From Suttonella sp. R2A3 (GTDB taxonomy: Bacteria > Pseudomonadota > Gammaproteobacteria > Cardiobacteriales > Cardiobacteriaceae): DNA of 64,000 nucleotides. Under the pieces are notes generated by a model. It ran no database searches. It was not told the DNA's origin and saw only the letters and a program-made list of their open reading frames with translations. A program made the position numbers and the translations under genes. The stretch spans positions 1,451,001 through 1,515,000 of the forward strand of contig NZ_CP090975.1 of assembly GCF_021513215.1 (NCBI RefSeq). Reading direction: 5' to 3'. Below are positions 1 to 9,700 of the stretch, in pieces. Position 1 is the stretch's first letter, and each line of letters starts with the position of its first letter.

Positions 1-878
1 GGCTTGTCAGCGGCAAAATGCGGGTTAAGCAAGGTGTTATCGAGCTGGATGTTGAATTTGTCGTAGTTGATGTTGTGCAAAAACATATTCATACGCGCGA
101 GGTTATACGTGGTGTGGTTGATCTCTTGCCCAAAAAAGCCTTCTTCGATGATGTGGTGGTCAAAATGCTTTTTCGCTTGTAAGAGCAGCGAGCCTGAGCC
201 GCAGGCTGGATCATAAATCTTATTGATCGATTCTTGGCCGTGCATCACAATCTGAGCGAGCAGTTTAGAGACATGCTGTGGGGTGAAGAATTCACCACCG
301 GATTTGCCGGCGTTTGATGCGTAGTTTGAAATCAGAAATTCATACGCATCGCCAAAGAGATCAATCTCATTGGCTTCAAAATCGCCGAAATCAATGCCAG
401 CGATGCCTTTGAGCACTGCGGCTAAGCGGGTGTTTTTGTCTTTGACTGTGTTGCCTAAGCGTCGGCTGGTGGTGTCGAAGTCGGCGAATAAGCCTTTGAT
501 GTCGGTTTCAGATGCGTAGCCGTTGGCTGAGTTTTCTATATCGGCAAAGATGTTGGCGAGGTCGGTGTTGAGGTTGTCGTTGGTATTCGCGCTCGCGGCA
601 ACGTTAGCAAAAAGCTGCGATGGGTAAATAAAATAGCCTTTGGTTTTGATCGCATCATCTTTGATCGCTTCCAGTCGGCTGTCATCGTCTTTTAGCTTGG
701 CGTACATTGCCGCGTCTCCGCCGCCTATATAGGTGGCAAAATTCTCGCTGATATAACGATAAAAAAGCGTGCCGAGCACATATTGCTTAAAATCCCAGCC
801 ATCGACTGAACCACGAACGTCGTTGGCGATTTTCCATATTTGACGCTGCAGCGCGTCGCGTTGTTGGGTGCTGGTCAT
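1..878 (-). CDS. hsdM: Type I restriction-modification methyltransferase subunit HsdM (5' part; runs off the left edge)
   Basis: Read on the minus strand from the ATG at 878, preceded by AAGGA six bases upstream; about 292 codons are present and the gene continues beyond base 1. The N-terminus ([20 protein letters not shown]) and the following helical region match the HsdM N-terminal domain. Further on there is [17 protein letters not shown] and the AdoMet-binding motif [14 protein letters not shown], then [15 protein letters not shown], all hallmark segments of N6-adenine methylases of type I systems. HsdM with HsdS methylates adenine in the recognition site and with HsdR forms the nuclease. 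hsdS and hsdR are not in this window; if linked they lie to the left. It reads openly as far as it can be seen. Confidence 0.93.
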   Translation of the reverse strand, partial: MTSTQQRDALQRQIWKIANDVRGSVDGWDFKQYVLGTLFYRYISENFATYIGGGDAAMYAKLKDDDSRLEAIKDDAIKTKGYFIYPSQLFANVAASANTNDNLNTDLANIFADIENSANGYASETDIKGLFADFDTTSRRLGNTVKDKNTRLAAVLKGIAGIDFGDFEANEIDLFGDAYEFLISNYASNAGKSGGEFFTPQHVSKLLAQIVMHGQESINKIYDPACGSGSLLLQAKKHFDHHIIEEGFFGQEINHTTYNLARMNMFLHNINYDKFNIQLDNTLLNPHFAADK

Positions 879-1088
879 GGCGATCCTTTATTCGTTTTGC
901 AGCTTAAGCTGATTATTCACGAGCGCTGTTTTTAAGCGCATTTTATTGCCCTAGAGTGTAGCATATCGGGCATCAATTAACGTCTTGAGATAGCAATCTT
1001 TTAAGCGCCTCATGGCAAAGACGGCGCAGTGGACTTTGCGCGCATTGCCTGCCAATATGTGAGGCTCAATAACTGATAAGATCGCGCG

Positions 1089-1199
1089 ATGCTCATCAAA
1101 CCCACACCAGATACATCAGAAGACGCTTTACTCCGGTTTGTGCATGATTGGGTGAAGCTATATGCGGCACAGCCGGGCGTTGTCACAGTTGGCTTTTAA
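1089..1199 (+). CDS. Possible 36-residue ORF or gene remnant, unrecognised
   Basis: Starts MLIKPTPDTSEDALLRFVHD and ends VVTVGF. It lacks a clear Shine-Dalgarno sequence, but an intrinsic-type terminator sits 31 bases after its stop codon in the same orientation, and its first half reads like an amphipathic helix. It may be a genuine small protein, a leftover of a deleted gene, or chance. I do not recognise the family. Confidence 0.2.
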   Translation: MLIKPTPDTSEDALLRFVHDWVKLYAAQPGVVTVGF

Positions 1200-1230
1200 G
1201 TTCTACGCCACATGTATGGCAGAATTTTGT

Positions 1231-1268
1231 ATTAGCGCTTGTATTGATGATACGAGCGCTAATTTTTT
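1231..1268 (+). terminator. Rho-independent terminator, plus strand
   Basis: Arms at 1231-1244 and 1250-1263 pair over 14 positions with one G-U type mismatch, leave a five-base loop and run into TTTTTT at 1263-1268. The T-run is on the plus strand, whereas both flanking genes are on the minus strand, so something between them is, or was, transcribed rightwards. Confidence 0.75.
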
Positions 1269-1331
1269 AGTAAAAGATGGTGGTTTGATTGGGTTTTACA
1301 CAGATCCAGTGCCAAACGTGCTCATTAACGT

Positions 1332-1622
1332 TTAATCTAGCTTCCGTCGAACAAAATCGTCCCACTCATTGATGGCATTTTGAGCTGCCTTTTTGTGGTT
1401 AGCGATAGCTTCTTGTTGCTCTTCGATAAAGCGATTAATGCAAGAGAGATAGTCTTCAACTTCTGAATTGAATCGATCTTCTTGCCATTGTGTATCAAAT
1501 TGATAAGGTTTATTGGGCTCAAAGCATGTGTGGCTTGGCGTGACTATATGGGCGTGTGCTGGTAGCGCTGTTGTCATACCAAGAATGCCGATACTAAATA
1601 GTAGATTTTTAGAGAGCTGCAT
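1332..1622 (-). CDS. Small secreted protein of unknown function (96 aa)
   Basis: The N-terminus (MQLSKNLLFSIGILGMTTAL then PAHA-H) is a clear Sec signal peptide with predicted cleavage after AHA near residue 24. The mature part is about 72 residues, rich in Asp/Glu/Gln/Lys, with two cysteines (C33, C61) that could form a disulfide, and a predicted helical second half (residues about 50-94). The spacing of YLSCINRF, the EEQQEAIANHKKAAQNAINEW region and the terminal FVRRK resembles small periplasmic proteins of unknown function seen in other proteobacteria; this is a resemblance from memory. It is transcribed alone behind its own TATAAT box. The function is unknown. Confidence 0.75.
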   Translation of the reverse strand: MQLSKNLLFSIGILGMTTALPAHAHIVTPSHTCFEPNKPYQFDTQWQEDRFNSEVEDYLSCINRFIEEQQEAIANHKKAAQNAINEWDDFVRRKLD

Positions 1623-1653
1623 TATTTTTATTTCCTTTTTGCTTGAATGCTAA

Positions 1654-1659
1654 ATTATA
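1654..1659 (-). promoter_or_regulatory. Sigma-70 -10 box for the small secreted protein
   Basis: Exact TATAAT on the minus strand, 32 bases before the start codon at 1622. The segment around -35 is a poor match, so only the -10 element is supported. Confidence 0.4.
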
Positions 1660-1735
1660 GCTTAATAAGTAATGAGTTAGACGATGAAAAAAAGGCAATC
1701 TGTACGACACAGCTGGGTGTAATCATATTTAGCGC

Positions 1736-2899
1736 TTAAGCGGCGTTATGTGTGTCTGTGTCGGATGATTGTTCGTTTTCGGGCTTGATGCGTCCGGTGA
1801 AAATCAGCAGTACATACGCGGCTAAGCCAAGGGCGGCGAGCGCAAATAGATAATGCAGGTTGGCGCTGATCGGTGCGTTCATTTGGTTAAAATGCACGCC
1901 GGCTTGAATCGCTGCGGTGCTTGGGGTCAGCCAACGCAAAATCAGCAGCGCGTCGGGCATGACTTCCAGCGGCCAGGAATAGCCGCTTAAAAAGAACAGT
2001 GGCAGCGAGCTGAAGGTGAGGATTTGCAGCGCGCGCTCGCGCACCTTAAACCATAAGCCGAGCAGGCAGCCGAGGGAGGCGACCGTTGGTGAGAATAGGG
2101 TAATCAGCAGCAGGTTGCCGAGCGGATTGCCGCCGTGAGCATAGCCTTGGACCATAAAGATCCAGCCGGTGTAAAACACCACCATAATCATATTAATGAT
2201 TGATAGCGCAGCGATGCGTCCTGCCCAGCCTGAGGGCGTGGCGGTCACGCGGCGTTGCTCGGTGAGCGTACCGATAAAGAGCGCCGCACCAATCAGCAGC
2301 GTCTGCTGCAAAATCAGCCAGGACACCGCAGGCACAACATAATTGCCGTAGCCTTCATTGGGGTTGTAGCGCGGATTGATTATTAGCGGTACAGGATCGC
2401 GCAATACATTGGCTTGCGCTGTGCTCAAACCTTGGGCGGCAAAGCGCGTGAGCTCGATGCCGGCAGATACTGTGCCAGTCGCGCCAAGAATACCGGTGAG
2501 CGCTGATTTACCGAGCAATAAATATGCCGAATTCACGTTCACCTCAAGCGCTGCTGGGTTGCCGAGGGTAATCGCGCGGCTTAAACCACTTGGGATGACC
2601 ACGTAGCCGTCAATCTCGCGCCGAACCAGCGCTTGATAGGCGCTGCGTTGGTCGTTAAGCGGTTGCAGCTCGGTGTATGGGCTCGCGTTGATAAAGCGCT
2701 GGATTTGTCGTGAAAGTGTGGATTTGTCTTGATCGACGATGCCGATTTGCGTTTCATAGATCAGCTGGGTGGAATACGGCCAAGGGTAATAAAAGCCGTA
2801 GAGGATGGGCGCTAAGATCAGCATCAAAATCATCGCCTTGTCGCGCGCGATCAGGCCTAAGGTGTGGATGAAACTGGCGCGGAAACCGTTACGGGTCAT
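1736..2899 (-). CDS. ABC-2 type permease (YhhJ/YbhR-like), second of two
   Basis: 387 aa with the ABC-2 exporter permease layout: one N-terminal membrane segment (residues about 23-38), a large periplasmic domain (about 40-180) including IGIVDQDKSTLSRQIQRFI, then five or six membrane segments and a short cytoplasmic tail. Such permeases work as pairs that, with an ATPase, move drugs or other small amphiphiles to a HlyD adaptor and TolC-like channel. The start codon overlaps the stop of the upstream permease by one base (TAATG), so the two are translationally coupled. No ATP-binding cassette gene follows; the next gene downstream is the unrelated small secreted protein. Confidence 0.9.
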   Translation of the reverse strand: MTRNGFRASFIHTLGLIARDKAMILMLILAPILYGFYYPWPYSTQLIYETQIGIVDQDKSTLSRQIQRFINASPYTELQPLNDQRSAYQALVRREIDGYVVIPSGLSRAITLGNPAALEVNVNSAYLLLGKSALTGILGATGTVSAGIELTRFAAQGLSTAQANVLRDPVPLIINPRYNPNEGYGNYVVPAVSWLILQQTLLIGAALFIGTLTEQRRVTATPSGWAGRIAALSIINMIMVVFYTGWIFMVQGYAHGGNPLGNLLLITLFSPTVASLGCLLGLWFKVRERALQILTFSSLPLFFLSGYSWPLEVMPDALLILRWLTPSTAAIQAGVHFNQMNAPISANLHYLFALAALGLAAYVLLIFTGRIKPENEQSSDTDTHNAA

Positions 2900-4098
2900 T
2901 AGCGGCCACCCCAGCGCTCAGGGTGCCCTAATGCGCGATAACACATCGCGATGCTGAGCAGCATCAACACAATACTGGCGATAATGAGCCCCGCTAAGAT
3001 TGGCAAAACCGCTTGCCAGGGCGAGCCTTGCTCAAGCAGCATCACTTGAATATGTAAATAATGGGTGAGCGGTAGGGCGTTGGCGATGTTTTGCGCGCCT
3101 TCAGGCATCATTGGCAGAGGAAACGTCATGCCGCTAAAAGCGTACGCTGGCGCAGTAATCAGCGCCGCGCTCGATAGGCCCATGCGTAGTGAAATCGGGG
3201 TGGCTGCGAGCAGCACACCGAGCCACAGCGAGATGGAAATCAGCAGGTAGTAGGCGAGAAAACACAGCCACCACGCGATCGGGCTGATGGTGCTGTGTTC
3301 GCTAATCAGCGATAGGCTAAATGCACCCCAGATGGTGTAACCGATCATCGGCCAAAACAGCTTGCCGTGCAAGGCAAACATCATCCCGAGGTAGTCGTTA
3401 TGCGGTTGATGTTTCGCTGAGCCAAGCGAGCCGTAATAGCGCGTGCGCAGGGTTTTGTCGCGCAGCTCACGGCCAAAACCATACGCACCGGCAACCGTGG
3501 CGAGAATATGCAGCAGTGCAGGGATTAAGGTGGCGGCGATGAAGGATTGGTAGTTGGTAGTGGGGTTAAACGCCATCTGACTATCGCTGGTCAGCGGCAT
3601 AATCGCCGGCATGAGGTTTTGTGGCGGCATGCCTTGTGCGGTGATGAGCTGCTGTTGCACACCGGCAGAAAAGGTGGTGACCACTTGGCGTACATCGCGC
3701 TGGATGACGCCAGAATAGGTGCCGTATTGGGCGTTAATATCGGCAAGCACTGGTGAGGCCTTACCTTCGATGATGTTGCGTGAAAAATCGTGCGGGATGG
3801 TGATGATCGCGTACACGTCTGTGCTTTGCATCGCCTGCTCGGCTTCACGGGCATCGCTCGCTGACAGCGCGATATGCATGCCGGGGGCGGCATCGAGCAT
3901 CCGCGTGAGCTCGCGTGAAGCGCTGCTATGGTCCTGATCGAGCACAGCGATGGGTAATTTATGGGTGAGCCCTGCTGAGAACGTCCACCAAAGCAGGGCG
4001 ACCACCAGCAGCGGCAGCCATAAAACCATCGCTTGATCCCAGCTGTTACGCTCGAATGAGCGCCATTCTAAGATCGCGCTGCGGAAAAATGTATTCAA
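2899..4098 (-). CDS. ABC-2 type permease (YhhJ/YbhS-like), first of two
   Basis: 399 aa, same architecture as its neighbour: membrane segment at about residues 24-42, a periplasmic domain containing LPIAVLDQDHSSASRELTRM, and C-terminal membrane segments from about residue 185. It starts with TTG overlapping the TGA of the HlyD gene by four bases (TTGA). No alternative ATG near the N-terminus would keep the first membrane segment, which supports the TTG start. The pair presumably forms a heterodimeric inner-membrane channel. The substrate cannot be read from sequence. The two permeases share the D-Q-D-x-S motif after the first helix, as expected for related paralogs. Confidence 0.9.
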   Translation of the reverse strand: MNTFFRSAILEWRSFERNSWDQAMVLWLPLLVVALLWWTFSAGLTHKLPIAVLDQDHSSASRELTRMLDAAPGMHIALSASDAREAEQAMQSTDVYAIITIPHDFSRNIIEGKASPVLADINAQYGTYSGVIQRDVRQVVTTFSAGVQQQLITAQGMPPQNLMPAIMPLTSDSQMAFNPTTNYQSFIAATLIPALLHILATVAGAYGFGRELRDKTLRTRYYGSLGSAKHQPHNDYLGMMFALHGKLFWPMIGYTIWGAFSLSLISEHSTISPIAWWLCFLAYYLLISISLWLGVLLAATPISLRMGLSSAALITAPAYAFSGMTFPLPMMPEGAQNIANALPLTHYLHIQVMLLEQGSPWQAVLPILAGLIIASIVLMLLSIAMCYRALGHPERWGGR

Positions 4099-5078
4099 GG
4101 GGTATCCGGCAGATTAACCAGCACACTCATACCCGGGCGCATATCTTTGATTGGCTCAAGCGGACGCGCTTTAACGGTAAAGGTGCGCATATCATAGCCT
4201 TCGCTGTTGCGCGTGGGGCGCCAGATCGCATAATCCGGCATGACGGCGCTGGTGTACACGCGAAAACGCACTTTACGGTTCTCTAACGCTGGGATCTCGC
4301 CGTTAAATTCGCTATCCAAGGCGAAGTGGCGAATATAATCTTCGCGAATATTGAGCACCAGATATTGATCGCTGAGATCAACCACGCTCACAATCGGCAC
4401 GCCTTGAGCAACGATCTCACCCACATCAGGGATCACTTCGCTAATCTCGCCGGCAACTGGACTACGCAGCCGGCTTTCATCGCGTGCAACTTCTGCTTGT
4501 GCGACTTGTGCGGCGATTGATGCGGCTTGCGCTTCAGCGGCAGCGATATCTTCGCTGCGTGCACCTTCGCGCGCCATGTCGTACTGCGCTTGTGCGGCGT
4601 CACGTTGCTCGAGGGCGTTGCGGTATTGTGCGTAGGTTTCGTCGCGTTTTTGCTTGCTGATCAGTCCTTCATCGGCCAAGGCGCTCACCCGAGCCCATGA
4701 TTGCTCGGCAAAGGTCGCGCCGGCTTGAGCGCGATCGAGTTGTGCTTTAGCCATCGCGATTTCCTGCGGTCGTGCACCGCTTTTTGCTTTATCAACTAAC
4801 GCTTGTGCCGCGTCATAGCCAGCTTGCGCTTGGGCGACTTTGGCATCAATCTCTGGCGCGTCTAAGCGCATGATCGGTGTGCCGACTTCGACTTGATCGC
4901 CTTCGCGCACTAACAGTTCGCCAATGCGCCCCGGAACTTTAGCGCCAACGCGCGTTTCTTTGGCTTCAAGCTGACCCTGAAAGACCACAGGCTGCGGTTG
5001 TGTAGCGACGGTGTAGCCATAAATGGTTGCAATAATCAGCCCGGTGAGCAGGGTGAATGCGAGTATTTTTTTAATCAT
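4095..5078 (-). CDS. HlyD/EmrA-family periplasmic adaptor (membrane fusion protein)
   Basis: 327 aa from the ATG at 5078 (MIKKILAFTLL). The open frame extends further upstream, but this start gives a proper N-terminal membrane anchor (residues about 4-22) and overlaps the outer-membrane protein gene by eight bases. A biotinyl-lipoyl half (VPGRIGELLVREGDQVEVGT) is followed by an alanine/glutamine-rich coiled-coil hairpin (about 75-190), the second lipoyl half (SPVAGEISEVIPDVGEIV) and a beta-barrel. The C-terminus ends RPGMSVLVNLPDTP, typical of YhiI/YbhG-like adaptors. It bridges the inner-membrane permeases and the TolC-like channel. The gene order is channel, adaptor, permease, permease. Confidence 0.93.
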   Translation of the reverse strand: MIKKILAFTLLTGLIIATIYGYTVATQPQPVVFQGQLEAKETRVGAKVPGRIGELLVREGDQVEVGTPIMRLDAPEIDAKVAQAQAGYDAAQALVDKAKSGARPQEIAMAKAQLDRAQAGATFAEQSWARVSALADEGLISKQKRDETYAQYRNALEQRDAAQAQYDMAREGARSEDIAAAEAQAASIAAQVAQAEVARDESRLRSPVAGEISEVIPDVGEIVAQGVPIVSVVDLSDQYLVLNIREDYIRHFALDSEFNGEIPALENRKVRFRVYTSAVMPDYAIWRPTRNSEGYDMRTFTVKARPLEPIKDMRPGMSVLVNLPDTP

Positions 5079-6603
5079 AGAGCGCCTCATCAATGCGCAC
5101 ATCGGCACGCAGTTGATAGTCAATAAAGGTTTCAGGAATGCCTGCGCTATCAAGCAAATCGGCTAAGGCGAGCAAATAATCATAGGCAGACTGTGCGCGC
5201 TCGGTGCGCACTTTCGCAAGGTTGGTCTCACTGTCAATCGCATCTTGTGCGGTAGCGAGTCCTTCAGCGAACCCACGGCTCGCTAGTCGTGCTTGCTCAC
5301 GCGCCAGTGGCAGTTGTGCAGAATGCGCGGCAAAGCGTGCGAGTGCATCTTCGACCGCGAGATAATGCTTTTTCACCAATAGACGAATATCGGATTGCGC
5401 TTGCGCACGCACCGCACTGATTTGCTGTTGCTGTATATCCGCGGCTTCGATCATTTTTTGCCGATCAATACCGCTCCACAAGGTATAGCGCATATTAACC
5501 CCGACCATCCAATCGGCGTCGTGTGCGCGGATGTCGTGTCGCCCGAGTACGCTGATTGACGGCTTAAACGCCCCTTCGGAAAAATCTTTCATCGCGCTGA
5601 CTTGATGCTCTTTGGCGTCAATTTTCGCAAAGCCCGGGAAATGGCTGATTGCTTGGTCTTGGAAGAATTGCAGCGGTGGTAGTGGGGTGCGGTCGACAAA
5701 AATCGCGTTGGCCGGCTGAATGTCGGGCTGATTCACTAAGGCTGCTAAGCCGGCTTCTGTCAGCGCGACGCGGTTTCTCGCCTGCTCAACCTCCATTTGT
5801 GCGTCGCTAAGCGCTGCTTGAGCTTCCAGGCGCTCTTTGCGCGCGATCATGCCTTGGTCGTAAAAACGCTGCGCCATGTGGTCGTGTCCGGCGATGGTGC
5901 GCTTGGCTTGTTCGCGTACGCGCAGCGCCATTTTCGCCAGTTGCAAGCCAAAATAGCGCTCAATTAAGGTGCGCTGCAGCCCTTGTTCCACGCTGGCAAG
6001 GTTACTTTGCGCTTCTTCTGCGCGCGCGCCAACTAAGTCTTGCATCGCTTCTAAACGGCCACCGCTATAGACTGGCCACACCGCGCTTAATGCAGCGTTG
6101 GTGTAGGTGTCTTCGCGTTGCAGGTCGATCGGGTTGGGTAGCAGGTTGCCCGCTTGTGAAAAATCCGGCAACGATAAGCCCGGGATTGGTGGCAGTTGCC
6201 CTAAGAATTGATCAACTTGTCCGCCAAGCGCGTTGATGCGGTTTTGCACATCGCTGGTGTCTAAATCGGCATTCACACGATAGCGCGCGGCAGTGGCGCT
6301 GACAAAAACCCACGGTTTGTTGATGCCATCGAGTGCTTCACTTTGTAGTGTTTTCGCAGCCACATCAGCTTGTGCGGCTTGCAGCGATGGTGATTGCTGG
6401 GTGGTTTGTGCGAGCGCATCGGCAAAGGTTAGCGTGGTTAATCGTGGCGTGGGCGCGAGGGTGGAACGACTAACAGGTGCTGCGCTGCTCACAAACGCCT
6501 CTGCGGTCTCTCCCGCAGGCGGTGCGTAATCCAAGCTGCCCCAGTCAGCCAATGCAGCAAGTGGTAACAACGTGCTGAAAAAAACAAGGGTGCGAAACGA
6601 CAT
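5071..6603 (-). CDS. TolC-family outer-membrane efflux channel
   Basis: 510 aa from the ATG at 6603; an ATG 18 bases further upstream is possible, but this start gives the cleaner signal peptide (MSFRTLVFFSTLLPLAALA, cut before DWGS). It contains the two repeated OEP domains: long helical stretches with ALAQTTQQSPSLQAAQADVA near residue 80 and a second repeat near residues 330-460 (SDIRLLVKKHYLAVEDALARF). It lacks a lipobox, so it is TolC-like rather than an OprM-type lipoprotein. It is first gene of the export operon and overlaps the adaptor gene by eight bases. It supplies the outer-membrane exit duct. Confidence 0.92.
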   Translation of the reverse strand: MSFRTLVFFSTLLPLAALADWGSLDYAPPAGETAEAFVSSAAPVSRSTLAPTPRLTTLTFADALAQTTQQSPSLQAAQADVAAKTLQSEALDGINKPWVFVSATAARYRVNADLDTSDVQNRINALGGQVDQFLGQLPPIPGLSLPDFSQAGNLLPNPIDLQREDTYTNAALSAVWPVYSGGRLEAMQDLVGARAEEAQSNLASVEQGLQRTLIERYFGLQLAKMALRVREQAKRTIAGHDHMAQRFYDQGMIARKERLEAQAALSDAQMEVEQARNRVALTEAGLAALVNQPDIQPANAIFVDRTPLPPLQFFQDQAISHFPGFAKIDAKEHQVSAMKDFSEGAFKPSISVLGRHDIRAHDADWMVGVNMRYTLWSGIDRQKMIEAADIQQQQISAVRAQAQSDIRLLVKKHYLAVEDALARFAAHSAQLPLAREQARLASRGFAEGLATAQDAIDSETNLAKVRTERAQSAYDYLLALADLLDSAGIPETFIDYQLRADVRIDEALYD

Positions 6604-6675
6604 GATACGAATAAATAACAAACAATCGTTTATTTTAACAAATAAAGCGACTTAGGGCAGTGACAGATGGTTAAA

Positions 6676-6751
6676 CGAGCGCAACGGGCGCTCGAAGTTA
6701 GCGATTAAAGTGCAGCGCGGTAATCACATAAAGGTGTGTGATTACCGCGCT
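6676..6751. repeat. Two strong hairpins between putA and the tolC-like gene
   Basis: The first is a 7-bp stem (arms 6676-6682 and 6688-6694, five-base loop). The second is a perfect 15-bp stem (arms 6714-6728 and 6737-6751, eight-base loop). They lie after the putA stop (6763) and before the tolC start (6603). Neither arm is followed by a T-run on either strand, so they are not standard intrinsic terminators. They may stabilise or end the putA mRNA, or attenuate read-through into the export operon. Confidence 0.6.
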
Positions 6752-6762
6752 AACGGGGTGCT

Positions 6763-9700
6763 TTAGAGCGAAAGTAGCTCGATGTTACCACCAGCGGCTG
6801 CGGTATTCACCGAAATACTCTGCTCAAAGAGCAAGTGTGCGAGCACATTCGGGTTCGCCGCGATACCTTGGCTGCCTGTTCTGATTGGCGATTCAGTTAA
6901 GCACGGCAAGATGGCGCCTTCGCGCTGTGCCCATTGCTCGCGTTGTTTCGCGCGCCAAGCTTTGCTGCCAGAGAGCATCAAAGCGCTTAAGCCAGGGTGG
7001 TTGAGGTTCACGTTTTTGCTTGAGATGCCTTGAACAACGTCTTCATCGATGCCGGCTTTAGCGAACCAATCTGCCCATTGTTGTGGTAAATCGGTGACCA
7101 GTACGCTGTTACCAGACAAGACGGCAGCCACGATTTGCAGCAAGGCTTGTGTATCGGGCTGCTCGTGCATCTGTAAGATAACGCCACGTGCATAGCAGCG
7201 CCATTCGTTGTTCTCACCAGTCACACCGGGCATCTTAACTAGGGTGCGCAATTTTGCGGCAGTTTTGCTCAGTGCGTGAATTGCTTGCGCAAATGACTCA
7301 TCGTTACCAAGATTCAGCGTTTTAGCCGAGTTTGCGAGCTGTTCAGCAATCTCAGGCGCTTGTTTAGCGGCTTTAACGTCCCAAATGCGCGCTAGCGATT
7401 GGGCGTGCTTAAACGCTTCGTCAAAGGTAATTTCCGAAGAAAGCGTTGCTGCTGTATCACCTGAGCCTTGATATTCTGGCGTGTCAGCCTGCATAAAGCG
7501 ATAGACGTATTGTGGGCCGCCGGCTTTAGGACCGGTGCCGGAGAGGCCATGGCCACCAAAAGGTTGTGAGCCGACAATCGCACCGATCTGGTTGCGGTTA
7601 ACATAAATATTGCCCACGTGCAGATGTTGCGCAAACCAGTGCTGGCGCTCTTCAATGCGTGAATGTAAGCAGCCAGTTAAGCCGTAGCCGAGATTATTGA
7701 TGCCTTCGACCAATTTTCTAATGCCACCTGATGGGAATTTGAGCACATGCAAGATTGGGCCAAACTGCTCGTCGCCCATTTCTTTGATATCGCGAATCTC
7801 GATGATCGTTGGCGCAAAAAACACCCCGGTTTGTGGCAAGCCGTTTTCGCCTTCGTGACGAATCAGCACTTGCTCAGCATGCTCTTGCACATACCCTTCG
7901 AGTTTATCGCGCGCCGCTTCGTCAATCAGCGGGCCAACGTCGATATTGTTCGCCACGGTATCGCCAATTTGACGAGCACGTAGCGCGCCTTTAATCATCG
8001 ACAGCGTTTCTTCATACACATCTTCTTGGATGCACAGGACGCGCAGCGCAGAACAGCGCTGGCCCGCGCTTTGAAACGCGGACATCATGACTGCATCAAC
8101 CACTTGCTCTGGTAGCGCGGTACTATCGACAATCATCGCGTTTTGACCGCCAGTTTCGGCAATCAGTGTGCGCTCTTGGCCATCAGCCATCAAGCTTTTC
8201 TGGATGATTTTCGCGGTTGCAGTTGAGCCAGTGAACGCCACACCACAGATCGCCGGGTTGCTGGTCAATGCTGCACCAATTTCTGGGCCACCGATCACCA
8301 ATTGGATGGCCTCACGTGGGAAGCCAACTTCGTGCATCAGGCTTACGGCGTAATGAGCGATAATCGGGGTTTGTCCGGCGGGTTTGGCGACTACCGTATT
8401 GCCGGCCATCAAAGCGGCGATGATTTGTCCGGTGAAAATCGCCAGTGGGAAGTTCCAAGGGCTGATACACACCCACACACCTTGTGCGCTCATGCCGCCT
8501 TCGGCGTCGATACGCTCGATTTCATCAGCGTAATAACGACAAAAATCAACCGCTTCGCGCATTTCAGCGACCGCGTCCCCCCACATTTTACCAGCTTCAA
8601 AGATGCACAAACGCAGCCAGTCATCCATGTGTGCCTCGTATTGATCAGCGAGTGCGCGAGTAAGGGCGGCGCGGTGTTTGGCGCTGGTTTGCGACCAAGC
8701 GCTGAAGCCTTGTTCGGCAGCGGTGATCGCTTGTTTGGCTAAGGCTTCATCAGCTTCGCACACTGTGCCAATGCGGCGGTTGCGGTCTGCTGGTGAGTTG
8801 ACGTCTTTGGCCTGGCTCATATCCGGTTGATAATCGACCACTAGTGAGGCGGCTTGCCAATCCGGCTTTTCTTTTAATATGTTGCGGAAATGCTCGATCA
8901 CCGGTGGGAAGGTGAGGTCAAAGCCTTTACTGTTCGTGCGCGTTGGGTAAATGTCGCGAGGTAGCGGGATATGCTCGTTAGTAACATTATCCAGCGCGGC
9001 AACTTTTGCTACCGGGTCGGTCAATAGCTGATCTGCGCTGACTTCATCATTACTGATGTGGTTAACAAACGATGAGTTGGCGCCGTTTTCTAACAGGCGG
9101 CGAACGAGATAGGAGAGTAAGTCTTTATGGGTGCCGACCGGGGCATAAATACGCGAAGGCACTTTACGCTCGCCTTTCTCGACCACTTCTGCGTGCAGGA
9201 CTTCGCCCATGCCGTGTAAGCGCTGGAGTTCGAATTCGAGATCTTTATCAGCGGTGATCGCTAAGATCGCAGCCACGGTGTGCGCGTTATGGGTGGCGAA
9301 TTGCGGGAAGATTTCATCTTGTGCGCCGAGCATTTTGCGTGCACATGCTAAATACGACACATCGGTATTGTCTTTGCGGGTAAAGACCGGATAGCCCGCG
9401 AGGCCTTGCTCTTGGTACCATTTGATCTCGCTATCCCAATACGCGCCTTTAACCAGGCGCACCATAAAGCGACGGTTATGCTTTTGGCCAAGTGCAATCA
9501 ACCAATCGAGCAATTCCGGGCAGCGCTTTTGATACGCTTGAACGGCTAGCCCCAAACCTTGCCAGTCTTTGAGCGATTCGTCTTCACACAGCGCTTTAAT
9601 CACATCCATCGACAGTTCTAAACGCCACGCTTCTTCGGCATCAATGGTTAAACCAATATTGTATTTTTTCGCGCGTTTACAGAGCTCAAGCATGCGCTCG

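Larger units (their letters stand above)
879..1330. other. 452-base gap: no convincing gene, possible remnant plus a plus-strand terminator
   Basis: Between hsdM and the next minus-strand gene I find no gene of normal length. On the plus strand one frame carries a short open stretch (about 1005-1073) that reads APHGKDGAVDFARIACQYVR and ends in TGA TAA, followed in the same frame by a 36-codon ORF at 1089-1199. A strong hairpin with a T-run follows at 1231-1268. The pattern could be the tail of a decayed gene or a short transcript; nothing in it is recognisable. Confidence 0.5.

Noticed and set aside
6714..6751. 15-bp hairpin considered as the putA terminator.
   Set aside because: On the putA strand the stem is not followed by a T-run; function left open.
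8302..8742. 146-codon open frame antisense to putA.
   Set aside because: Overlaps an essential part of the aldehyde dehydrogenase domain; no ribosome site or recognisable fold.
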